The notes beneath the pieces were generated by a model. It did no database searches. It saw nothing but the letters and a program-made list of their open reading frames with translations, and was not told the DNA's origin. Shown here piece by piece: positions 11,325-22,093 of a stretch of DNA of 64,000 bases. The number at the start of each line of letters is the position of its first letter. Position 1 is the stretch's first letter. Location of the stretch: positions 28,692,438 to 28,756,437 of the forward strand of contig NW_026555339.1 in NCBI RefSeq assembly GCF_029017545.1, written 5' to 3'. The position numbers and the translations under genes are program-made. This DNA comes from Prosopis cineraria (lineage: Eukaryota > Streptophyta > Magnoliopsida > Fabales > Fabaceae).

Positions 11325-13660
11325 GATACCCTATCATTAAAAGAATTTGAACAATAGGTTTTAGCAATAGGTTCTATTTAATGATGATTCTAACTCGAAA
11401 TGACAAAGAAGTGATTTAAATTCAAGAGTTTGAACTTTGAGAGGACGTGACCTCTTGTTCTGTCACTTCAGTGAATTAATTACAATTGTTGAATAAACAG
11501 TAACGGCAAGAAGCTAATGATTCCACTTTATATGAAACTGAAAATGGAAGCATGTTCTGGTGTGTTTTCTACAATTTTCTCTTCCTATTATTGTTTCTGA
11601 AGCCAAAAGATGAAAAATCTGAACTTTTCGCAGTAACTTCTGCATTTACAGATCAAGTGGAACTGCCTTACACCAAAATCACTAAATGGTTAAGTATGAG
11701 TTTATACTTAAGACCAAACAACTCTATTTAAGTTTTACTTTTATCCTGCAAGCATAATTAAACAAAGAAAATAAGTGTTTGAACAAAGACCAAGAAGCAC
11801 AGTTATAATCAAGGACATTGCGGTATGAAATTAATTAAAGTGTTACCTCATATTTAAAGCAAGTAATAAGAATGAACATGGTTCACTTACTCATCTCATT
11901 TCTCAAAGACAGTCATGGTCATTTATTTCTTACTGCATGTAGAATACACTATAATGCTGGAATAAAGTGCAATAACATGATAATATGCTTGTCAAACCCA
12001 CAACAACTAAGTCCTTTACAATAAGTTACTTACAAAAGTGGATGTCATGCCTGCGAAAGCTCCAGCAGCAAGTCTTCCAAAAACACACAGTTCATCATTC
12101 TTTCCCCTGAATATTTTGTATAAATCCAGAAGTAGAAATCTAATATTTTGTGAGGGCAAAGAGAACCATCCAGTAACAGAGTAACATAGGCCAAAAGACA
12201 GGAACATCAAAATGGAAGAGAAGGTCATGACATGCTATGCAGAAAGCCTTTGTGATTGAATACCTATAACCAAAATAAAAAAGTCACTCATCCGCAACTA
12301 CTTACCATGAGAAATAGGCAAGAAATTTAGTGATTCAATCCTCAAAATCACATTATATATTTTACCAAATAGACAGGATACACACATTATATATTTTACC
12401 AAATAGAAGCAATCTATCTCTTCATCAGATGAAGGAAAATGAATTCAAAAGAGAAATCAAAGCGCGCGAGTTGCGAAGCATGAAAGAAAGGAAATGCAGT
12501 TAAAGTTGAATTTACTAATTTAAAACCCCCATTATATGCAATAAAGAGTCAGTCAAAAAAATTAATAGAAATTGAAAAAGAAAAAACCGACCAATAAGGA
12601 CAGTTCTAAGAGAATGCATAGAGAGTCTATGAAGCACGGATGCTTCAAAAAGTAAACAAATCCATATCCAATACGTATCCAATACAATACTTATAGGATA
12701 CTTCAGCATATGTATTCCAAATTCTAGCATTTGTAATATAATGTTTTTCCCAATAATTTTTTACTATATCACTTAAAAACTTGAAAAAATACCTAATATT
12801 TTGGATGATTATTATAAATGTCCTCATCTTACTTTATAAATTCTTGTTTGAGAATCAAAATACCTATACCTATATCATAAAATGATGAAATATATATTAT
12901 AAATATCTCAGACAGTGCAAGACATTTTATGTTAGGAAGACCTTAATAGTAAAGAAAACAAAGCAAAGAAAAATCAGAATAGACCTTATAATAAAATTGT
13001 CTGACCAATCAGAATCAACCAATAGACTGACCAATTAGCTTCTTTCTACAAGATTTGTAGAATGTACTTGATTATTCTTAGATTCACAAAGTGAACAACA
13101 ATACAACATGACACTACCATAAGATATGATGTATTGATTCCCTAACACACAAGATGGATAGCTAACAGGTATTACAAATACGATAAACCCACTCAGCAAT
13201 CAACAGAGTAACCATCGTTTTGAAACAATATATCATAAAATGTTAGAACCTAAGCTTTCGAACCCAAGAAATCACAAGTACTGTTGGAATCAACTCAAGA
13301 CAGACCTAACCACTATTAGTTACAATCTAACGTTGATATTGACTAGAAAAATGAGTAAGTTATATCTACATTCACTCTTATACGGCCCATCTAGATAAAT
13401 ATATGATAAATTCACTTAGCAATTAACAATATCAAATATGTGATGAAACTACTTTCTTCATTACAAGGAGCCATCCTTTTGAAGGATTCTATGGTATGAT
13501 GTTAGAACACTAGGAGCTCTGGTACATGTACGCATCCACTAGTACTATTGGAGTTAAATCAACACCTATCTAACACCCCCCAAGTCCTTAGTGTATATCT
13601 TATATTTGCTACCATACTTTCTCAAATCCATTTAATTAACACGTCTAATTCTAAAACAGA
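11325..13660. other. Intron-like or intergenic DNA with one carrier exon
   Basis: Apart from the carrier-like exon at 12016-12228 I see no coding signal. A 33-bp tandem duplication (CATTATATATTTTACCAAATAGA) lies at 12350-12408. A degenerate GATACGTATCC-type repeat lies at 12630-12720; related text occurs at 4745-4860 and 29060-29150. Confidence 0.4.
12016..12228 (-). pseudogene. Isolated exon of a mitochondrial-carrier family protein
   Basis: The minus-strand frame ends in YKIFRGKNDEL, then GRLAAGAFAGMTSTF, followed at once by a GTAAGT donor. The segment FRGK-x-x-EL-x(3)-GRLAAGA-x-AGMTSTF is characteristic of plant plastid/thylakoid ADP-ATP carriers of the mitochondrial carrier family, where it precedes the second PxD-x-x-(R/K) signature. 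The upstream part of the frame only loosely resembles the family and no further carrier exons are visible. It is therefore either a fragment of a dead gene or an isolated duplicated exon. The identification rests on one short motif block. Confidence 0.55.
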
Positions 13661-13662
13661 GT

Positions 13663-14210
13663 CTAATTCTTAAACAGAGATCGGCAGAAATTTGAGAAAT
13701 AGTATATCAACTGTGGTTGTTGTGACCGATAAACGAAAATTACTCTGATACGAGCAGTGGCATCTTGACAAGCGACGCAACGTTTCACCTCGATCTGCCT
13801 CGCCATCGCCACCTTTCGCTGCCATTTTGTTGATTCCACCAATTCATGGCCTAATTCCGTAATCAAACCAGAAACATAACTAAAATTTCTAGATTGAGGA
13901 AATTGATATGAGAAAAAACTAATAATAATAGGCAACAGTATACCTTCGAGCCGTTGTAGCACTCGGAGGTGTTGAAGCCTCAACAGAAAGAGAGATACAG
14001 CGCTTCGTCAGCGACTATGAAAAACAACTACATATCGCTCTACCCAGAGAAAGAACAAAGTTATAATGCCTGAAATCATGTTTTGATTTCAAAAACCCTT
14101 CTTCGACGCCGTCTGAAACTCTTCTTTGTGCTTTCCTTGCTTCACTCAAGCTTCGATTGATCGATTCGACGCTGTCTTCACTCTCCAGTCTCCACTCTCA
14201 ATGTCAGCCA
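13663..14210 (-). pseudogene. Possible 5' exons of an unrecognised gene
   Basis: GC-richer sequence than the surroundings. An exon-like stretch up to about 13945 (minus) ends in …CTCGAAG followed by GTATAC. A second stretch (about 13850-13750) follows an AG in GAATTAG and contains an ATG with codons MAAKGGDGEADRGETLRRLS, ending near …TATCAG. The layout looks like a 5'UTR exon, an intron and a first coding exon. I do not recognise the protein and cannot show it is intact; the 3' exon at 11183-11324 may belong to it. Confidence 0.35.
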
Positions 14211-14657
14211 CTCTTTGTGCGACTGCTATCTGTTGCGATGGCTTCTTGATTGGCCTATTAGTAAATGTTTATATCCCACAAGTATATTTTTAAACTTTTA
14301 ATTTTATAAAATAATTTATTTTAAACTTTTAATTTTATAAAATATTTTTTTAATTTTTTAACTCTAACAGTATTAATAAATAGTGTAAATAAACTCTCAA
14401 ATAAAGTCTCATATGTATGTATGTATGTATGTTTGATTCTAAGCAAGTATCAGTAAATAATTTGTATCTTGGTTTGTGTCGTGGCTTTTTAAAATTTTAA
14501 TTTATCTCCCCCAACTGACTCAAATCTAATATATCTCCATGTCATCAATCATTGATCCCCTCATCAATGTACAAGAGATCATACTCGTTTGGGACAAGGA
14601 AGACCCATCTAGAAAAAGCAAAGTAGCAGCAACAATGTCACTGAAAGCACATAAGTG

Positions 14658-14665
14658 ACTACAAT
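14658..14665. repeat. hAT target-site duplication, left copy
   Basis: ACTACAAT, identical to 18935-18942, flanks the hAT element. Eight base pairs is the hAT-specific duplication length. Confidence 0.9.
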
Positions 14666-17600
14666 TAGGGGAGAGCATCAGTTTGAAAGATTCGGTTCTT
14701 TTCAAAATTATTGAAACTCACAAACTGAAGTGCAAAAGTTTTCTTAACCGAACTAAATTAAAATTTTAAAAGAATCGAACTGAAATTTAATAGTTCAGTT
14801 TGATTATTTATTTTAATTATTGAGCTTTTTTATAAACACATTGGGCTTACTTTTTGTCAACACATTGAGCCTTTTTGTCAACAAATTGGGCCCATCCAAA
14901 AAAAAATATAATACTGATTAAGAAATAAATCCCCCAACTAAAATGGGAGAAAAAACAATCTAGATTCTAGATTGGACCGATCTAAATAGAACATGTCACA
15001 TGAAGAGCTGCATTAAATAAAGAAATTAGATCATCTAATGGCGTGAACACTGACACTACCAAACTAGAAACCAAACAACATGAAAAAGCATTCCAAAATA
15101 AAAGAAATCAGATATAATAACTTAGCACCTGTATTATATTTTTTTTTTGTACCAAAGAAAGCAAATAATTGATAAATTTCACATATAATTTATAAATTTA
15201 TAATTCACCTACTATAAATTCATAATAATCCATCACATAACAATAATAATCCCTTAAAAAACTACAAATAAATCCAAGAGTTTTAACATAATCTAAAATA
15301 ACTAATCCAATACATTATTACAAAATATTAAGCAAAATAATAGAAGATAGTCAATCCATTACAACTTGTAAGTTTTCGGCTACCAATGATAGTCTTTGCT
15401 TGAGCCTACATTATAAAAAAATAGTTAAATTAAACATTTGGCCAAAATATTATCTTTATAGAACAAAGCTTACTTGGTAGCCACTAAGAAAATGTGCAAG
15501 CTGTTACAGAATTAACCACTAAACAAACAGTAAGAAGAGCTATACTAAATGAATCAATTGCCACAATCTAATAGTCTAATAGTAAAAAGTAGAAGTTACA
15601 AAACTACAAAAACCAACAACAAAACAAAAATCACAACTGAATGAACCAATTGCCATAGCAATAATGAAAAGTTACCTTGAAGAATTCACACAATATCCAT
15701 GGCTCATTCCAATCCAATTCTATGAAAATCGACAAGTAAATCAATTTATGAGTTAAATTAAATCATAAATAAAAGAATTTTAAAGGTAATACAGCACATA
15801 AATAACATAATATTATAGAAATTTTACCTCTCTCAATCCTTTGAATATCATCCAATTTCACTTCTACAACCATAAGAATGGAGTGACGAAGCCAATCTTC
15901 AGCACAAATAAGGGCTTATTCAACTTTAGGAGTTATTGGTATTGTCAAAACATCTCTTGTCATCCTTGAAATAATAGGATATCTAGGACTATTCAACTTC
16001 CACCAGCCTAAAAAATCAAAGTTAGCTTTATCCATTTCAATTTCTTCATTCAAATATTTATCAACTGCAGTTCTATTAGATTTCCCACCAAGGCAGTCAC
16101 TTAAAAACTTTTTCTTTTTTGATTCAAGCAACTTTCTAACCTTCATAGCAGGGTTATCTTCATCATCAAAATCAACTTGGATTTCATCTACAAGCTGCTC
16201 TTTTTTAGATTGCTTTGAGGGAGAGACATGCTCTTTATACTCATGGAATAAAGCAATGAAAATATCCTTTACTTGCTTTGCCAAATTTTTGCCAACTTCA
16301 CCATCAAAGATTTTACAAAGAGCAAATTCAACCCATTCCAACTTATATCGAGGATCTAGAATAGTAGCAACATAAATGAGTTGGTTCATCCTTAAAGGAT
16401 CTCCCTAATACTTGTCATACTTTTCTTTCATTTTAAATGCCATTGATGATAGCTCAAAATCATCATTCTTTGCCTACTCATCCAAAAGGCAATATGGCAT
16501 GTGAATCTCATAAAACAAGCTATTGGATGTAACATAAAAAGCACTAGAAACACGCAAGGTCATCTCATAAAAATGACTCAAAAACATCACCATCCCTCTA
16601 AGATTCCTCCAATCAAAAGCATCAGGAACCCCCTCCCTTTGTTCAAGGTCAATTCGAAACTAAGGGTCTTTGTCCTCAAACCTCTTAAAAGCTGCCTCAA
16701 ATTTTTTAACAGTCTCTAACATTAAATAAGTAGAGTTCCACCTAGTAGAGACATTTAGAGTTAAGAGGTTCTTACTTTGAATCTTCTCATCCTCACAACT
16801 CTCTTTAAACTTTTTCATTTTAAGGGCAAATTGCCTAACAAACTAAATAGCCTCTCTAACTCTCTTCATAGAACTTCCTGTTAATCTCAACCCATAAACA
16901 ACAATTAGATTTACAATGTGAGCAACACACCTTATATGTAGAAACTGACACTTCATAATAAAAAAGCCCCAATTAGAAATTTTTTCTTTCAAGTATAAGA
17001 GAGCAATTTCATTAGAAGTAGCATTGTCTATTGTAATTGTAACACCCTATCAATTCCCCATTCAAGCAAACATTTCTCAATTTCTATTCCAATATCCCTC
17101 CTCTTGTGACTAGATATTGGAACAAAATTCAAAATTCTTTTAATCAAATTCCAATCAACATCAATCAAATAGGCAGTAATACACATGTAATTGATTCTTT
17201 GAATAGAAGTCCAAGTGTCAGTTGTTAGACAAACCCTTTATTTGTTTCTAATCAAGTAGTCTTTGAATCTAAGTTTTTCATCCATGTTAATTTTAAAATA
17301 GTCACGAGCTATTGTCCATCTAGAAGGAACCTTAAACTTTGGTTGAGCAATAGCCATAAAGCATTTAAACCCAAACCCATCAATAAATTTAAAAGGCAGT
17401 TTATCAATAATAACAATATTTGCCAAAGATTTTTTAATTCCTTCTTGATCAAATTTCTAGTTAGCAAGAATGGAAGCATTATCATCTACACTAAAATTTA
17501 AGTGGGTTTGTATAGCTTCCTCAAGAAGAGGCTGTTTCTTACATACACCCATATGATTCTTAAGTGCAGTAGTCCTATTCTTCTTTAGATCACAACAAAA

Positions 17601-18934
17601 AAACTCCCTTTCACAATAATTGCACTTACCTTTAGTCTCTCCATGCTCATTAACATATTTGTGGAAATGATCCCAAACTTCAGACCTTGGCTGTATGGCC
17701 TTCCTTTTTCTTGAACTCACTTCAATATTAGATGTTGAAGCTAGTGTTAGAGTTTGACTATTTAGAGTAGCCATTTGTCTTTTAGCTTTACCATGAGTAG
17801 ACATCTAAACCATTAAATTAGAAAATAATAAATTAAAAGCGAGAACAAGAAGAAAATAAAGAAGGAGAAGTCTTTGAAGTTTAAATGCACAAGCAGAAAT
17901 TAGAATTATATTTACCTTAAAATTATTAGTTTTTAAGATAAAGGGATTTATAATCAAAAGGAAATATAAAAGAGAGCCTGACATGCACTTCCCAAGAGTT
18001 CAAAAGAACAAACACAATAAAGAAGGAAGAAGAAAGCCCGAGACAAAGAGAGTTGCAAGTTGAAAATAGAGAGTTGAAGACATACCTTGCAAGTTGCTTG
18101 ATTTGAGAAGGAAGACTAAGCCTGGGCTAAGCAAATGAAGGGAGATAGAGAACGAACAGAAGAGGGAGATGGAGCCTAATCTGAGAAGGAAGATGAAGCT
18201 TGAGTTAAGCTTGAGCTATAGTTTGTGCCTTCGTGAAATAGTGGAAACTAAATGAGAAGAGAGATGAGAGAGTGAATAGTAGACAATGGTGAACAGACAG
18301 GAAAGGAGCGGCTAGGTTATGGTTCGTGCCATAGAGACTGAGCTCTGAAGGAGAAGAGTGCCGCCGACTGCCGAAAAAGTGAAAGAGGAGAGCAAATTAG
18401 CAAAGTAAAGTGAAATAAGGGTTTAAGTTTTGACGCTGTGGCTGTGAGTTTGTGATTGTGAGAGTTGAGATTGTAACAAAGACACAGGGCAATCAAGTTT
18501 GAGAGACAGAGAGAGTGAGTGATGAGGAAACTAGTGAGGGTTTTTTTACTAAACCTAAGTTAATGGTATTGGGCTTGGCTAGCAGCTAGTAGGCTTCTAA
18601 GTTCTAATATGTTATTTGACATCTCCCTCTTACTCCCACCACATTTTCATTTATCAAATATGATATTAGTATTTCTAAAAATATATTAATAAAAATAAAA
18701 ATAATCCTTAATGATATAAATCAATTATGATATTTATAATTATATATAAGTAATTTTGGTTAATTCAGTCTATTTGGTTTTACAATCCTCAAACTAAATC
18801 GAACTATTTAAACCAAATTTTTTTTAAAAAATAAATCAAACTGACCATTTAAATCAAATAAACCGAACCAAACAAATCAAACTCAATTTGATTTGGTTTA
18901 GTTATCAATTTCAATTCAGTTTTGCTCACCCTTA
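14666..18934 (-). mobile_element. Complete but defective hAT DNA transposon
   Basis: The left end TAGGGGAGAGCA and the right end, read inward as TAAGGGTGAGCA, match at 10 of 12 positions and fit the hAT terminal consensus. Perfect 8-bp duplications ACTACAAT lie outside both ends. Inside, on the minus strand, is a BED-zinc-finger hAT transposase (17804 down to about 15840) with a purine-rich 5' leader up to 18.5 kb. The element is 4269 bp, within the normal hAT range. Sub-terminal regions are rich in GAACCGAA/TTCGGTT-type words, likely transposase-binding sites. Confidence 0.93.
15840..17804 (-). pseudogene. hAT transposase (BED zinc finger, hAT-C dimerisation) pseudogene
   Basis: The N-terminus at 17804 (MSTHGKAKRQ) leads to a BED finger: W-x-HF, then CNYC, then H-x(4)-C (NHMGVC). 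After one stop at 17457 the frame continues through LPFKFIDGFGFKCF and PSRWTIARD to a stop at 17238. Frameshifts follow (near 17040). The catalytic/insertion region reappears as DPRYKLEW (16389-15916) and the C-terminus as KYLNEEIE, FDFLGWWK-x-N, RYPIISRMTRDVL-x-IPI. The next block expected in hAT-C (ESAFS-x-GGR) is missing: the frame jumps straight to TPKVE, a stop, then ALICAEDWLR. This precise loss would abolish dimerisation even without the stops. Confidence 0.9.
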
Positions 18935-18942
18935 ACTACAAT

Positions 18943-19161
18943 GATTGGTTTTTAAAATAACATGCATAACAAAATTTTAGATTAGCCTAATAGCATCAAA
19001 TTTTCAAAGTAGCAACACACTAATAAAGCAAAACTTTCACTGAATTACCTTAAAAAGAAATCAAGAATGGCCTCTAAGTCTTGTCAAATATTATATTCTA
19101 ATGCTTTATCAGCCCAGATATCATTAAAATGGACCAACACATCACACAGTCAAATAGGGGC
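18943..19161. other. Short intergenic gap between hAT and MITE
   Basis: No coding signal; ordinary AT-rich sequence between the hAT target duplication and the foldback element. Confidence 0.5.
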
Positions 19162-19170
19162 AATATTCTT

Positions 19171-19424
19171 GGACCTTGCTTCTCCCCATTTTTCTCTCTC
19201 TCCATTTTCTCTCCACTTTCCATCTCAATTATTAGATCCATTTTTAAATGGTTGCAATTTGATATTTCACAAAATTATTATTAAAATGTGAAATTTAATG
19301 AAAAATAAATATAATAATAATTTTATGAAGCATCAAATCTCAACTACTCAAAAATGAATCAAATGATTGAGATGGGAAGTGGAAAGGAAATGGAGAAAGG
19401 AGAAAATAGAGAGAAGCCAAGTCC
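19171..19424. mobile_element. Foldback MITE with 9-bp target duplication (MULE type)
   Basis: The two halves (19171-19295 and 19300-19424) are near reverse complements for their whole length, starting GGACCTTGCTTCTC on the left and GGACTTGGCTTCTC read inward from the right. AATATTCTT is repeated exactly at 19162-19170 and 19425-19433. A 9-bp duplication with TIRs that make up almost the whole element points to a Mutator-derived MITE. It has no coding capacity; a transcript would form a long hairpin. Confidence 0.9.
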
Positions 19425-19439
19425 AATATTCTTAACCAA

Positions 19440-19678
19440 CATGTGAAACCTGCATTTTCATTTATTGAAGATGAATCCAAGAACCTGATCATATTGAAAA
19501 AATAAAAAAAAGGACCAGAACTAATGAGACCCCAACTCTATTTAGCATCTTATTTAGTGAACATGATAATCTCAGTCATTCATTCACAAAACACAAGTGC
19601 AAAGGGAAACCTAGTTTCTTAAATAGCAAAATTTGAGAAAACAAGGTCAATGACCTTGAATTACATGTCACTACACTA
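19440..19678. other. 3' flank of the NLR tail exons
   Basis: No coding signal. On the minus strand this lies downstream of the TAA that ends the coiled-coil exon at about 19683, so any 3'UTR and poly(A) site of that transcript would fall here. Confidence 0.4.
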
Positions 19679-19679
19679 A

Positions 19680-20253
19680 TTATACTTATAAGCCAAATAC
19701 AATGTCAAGTTTGGATAGATCTTGCTCTACGCTAGACATTCTCGCCCTTGCAACATTAAGTTGATCTCCTAAGCTGCTAACATCAGACTTCAATTGTACT
19801 AGTTGCTTCAACTTGTCATTGAGATCAACTTGCATGTCCATCACCCTTTGGCGAATAGATGCCAACTAATCCTCGTCAAAGCTAAAAGATTCCAATTCGA
19901 GACATAAATCTTCAAATTTCTTCCTCTTTGAGTCATCCATATCCTTTAGTTTCCCTAATTTTAAAAACTCCAACATGTCAATTGAGGACTTAAAATTTAC
20001 AAAACCTAGGGGACTTTTGTGAGATTTTCTAGTTCCATAAATGTGGATATTTGACAAATGCCTCATCTAGCAAGTGAGCACGTCGGGATAGACCCTGAAA
20101 ACTAGCTAACTCTTCTACCATTTGGTGTTGCTTCATTGAAGATGAAGTTGGAGCTTCCATAGTTGTGGGTATGGCAATGATGCTAGAACTTGGTGAAAGT
20201 AGTGCTGGATGCGTAGGTAGGGGAAGCAACACTACAAAAATAAATGGTACCAA
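19680..20253 (-). pseudogene. C-terminal coiled-coil exons of the NLR-B gene tail
   Basis: On the minus strand an exon reads SSMKQHQMVEELASFQGLSR, then RAHLLDEAFVKYPHLWN, a stop, and after a small indel SSIDMLEFLKLGKLKDMDDS, KRKKFEDLCLELESFSFDED, a stop (TAG where TGG is likely), then LASIRQRVMDMQVDLNDKLK and more heptad-like text, ending LDIVFGL and TAA near 19683. The last 70 codons look like a coiled coil. I do not recognise a named domain. The exon lies about 1.9 kb downstream of the last LRR segment on the same strand, so it is probably the 3' end of that gene, but splicing is inferred only. Confidence 0.6.
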
Positions 20254-21950
20254 AGTTTTGATTCAAATCTTTAGAATTGGAGAATGTCAAAAAGTCATAG
20301 TACTAAATTGCAATTTGAAAACATTTTTGATTGAATTATAAAAATTTTAAATATTACAAAGCAACTTGAGGAAATTTTTAAATCATACATTTGGATTGTA
20401 GAAGAGCTTGTAGTGGGTCTATCACAACTTGTGGTAGGTCAAGTTCAACCTGCGGTTGTTTCTCAATTAACTTCTGTATATGCAACCAACAATTTTAGCA
20501 TTTTAGTTTGTCTTCTTTATTATGTATCCCATTAAGAAGCATTTAATGAACCCACCTGAGATGAAGTTCCCACTGTTAATTTTTCTGGTGGTGAATCTTT
20601 ATGAAGACTTCCATTTGTAAATTTTGTGCTAGTCCGCACATTGATTGCAAATTGATATATCATTTTAAAAGTTAAAATTCATTGGTGAGCTCAATTTTGC
20701 ATGCCCAAAATAGAAGCTAATTTAGTGAGACTATAGTACAATAATATGAAATAAATTAGCAATCATCAAGATACACCACTCTCTAGTTTATTGAACTAAC
20801 CTGATAAATGTTCTTCTCTTGAAAGCTTTCTTGAGTCTCAACAATTACATCGATATTTTGTGATTCCACATGAACATTTACTGCTACTTGAACCTCATTG
20901 TTTGAGTCTTCAAGAAGCTTTTGTTGATGAGAAGCTATAGTATAATATGAAGATAAAAATAAGAGATTGCTCATGAAAAAAGTGTAAACCAAAAGGGAAT
21001 TTTAAATTTTATACAAGAGATACCATCTTGCTTCATTGACTGAAAATGTGAACCTATTGCCTTGACAAATGACTCATCTTGCAAGCAAGCATGTCTTGCT
21101 AGACCATGAAAATCAGCTAACTCTTCTACTACTTGGTGTTGTTTCATCGAAGATAAAGTTAGTGCTTCTGAAGTTGGTGAAGGGGTAGTGATGGTAAAAC
21201 TTGGTGAAAGCACTGCTGGACCTATATGTAGAGGAAGAGACACAACAAGTAAAAGTACAAGTAAAAGTGATCCAAATTTCTTCTTGAATATTTAAAATTA
21301 GAGAAATTTGAGGTGTCATAGCAACAAGTTGAAATTTAAAACTCAGTAATATGTTCAATTGACAATTTATAGTCATTAACATTATGAGCATCTTGGAAAG
21401 ATATAACAGTTCTTTTTGACAGTTCAAAACATACCCATGTATTCTTGAAGAGCTTCTTGTAGATCCGTCAAATCCTATGGTTGTTTCTCAAACAACTCCT
21501 GTATACCAATCAACAATTTAAACATTTTAGGTTGTCTTCTATATAATGTTATCCTAAAATAAATAGTGTAATGAACCTACTTCTGATAAAATTTCTAGTT
21601 TTAATTCCTCAAGTGCAAGATTATTATAAAGACTTGCGTTTGCTATTTTTATGTTACACTGCCCATTAATGCCTAATGATTTACTTTATCAGTTTCTATA
21701 ACTTCACTGAGAAGTTAAATTTATATATCTCAAATAAGGCTAATTAACATGGAATAGTTTGCTAATGTCAAAGAAAGTAATACAAATTAAGAAAAACATT
21801 TCTCAAGTTCACTGAACTAGTAGGATAAAAGTTCCAAACAATACCTCATCAACATCTCTACTTTCCTCATAGTTTGTGGTTCTATGCTCAATTATACTGT
21901 TGCTACCCTTTGGTATAGCAGATTCTTCTTCTTAATATTGTTCTTCTCTT
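20254..21950 (-). pseudogene. Small tail exons with a tandemly duplicated block
   Basis: Several exon-like pieces occur twice in the same order about 1 kb apart. Upstream copy: NIKIANASLYNNLALEELK (21.6 kb), IQELFEKQP (21.47 kb), SSMKQHQVVEELADFHGLAR with DESFVKAIG (21.0-21.2 kb). Downstream copy: TKFTNGSLHKDSPPEKLT (20.6 kb), IQKLIEKQPQVELDLPQVV (20.43 kb), SSMKQHQMVEELASFQGLSR (20.03-20.25 kb). An exon VNVHVESQNIDVIVETQESF (20.8-20.9 kb) sits between. AG/GT borders are visible at several of them. Stops in some copies suggest decay. Function unknown. Confidence 0.55.
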
Positions 21951-22093
21951 TCATCCATATCTCTAGCATCATCATCACAGTAATGTTCTTGTTCGACTGC
22001 TGCTATTGCTTCTTCACCTTCTAAATGAAATTAAAAAAAGAATATTAAATTTATAAAATTTCATGTACGAATTATGGCTAAATCTATTGTTTC

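Noticed and set aside
14412..14431. CRISPR-like short repeat (TATG)n
   Set aside because: A simple tetranucleotide microsatellite without spacers, in a plant genome.
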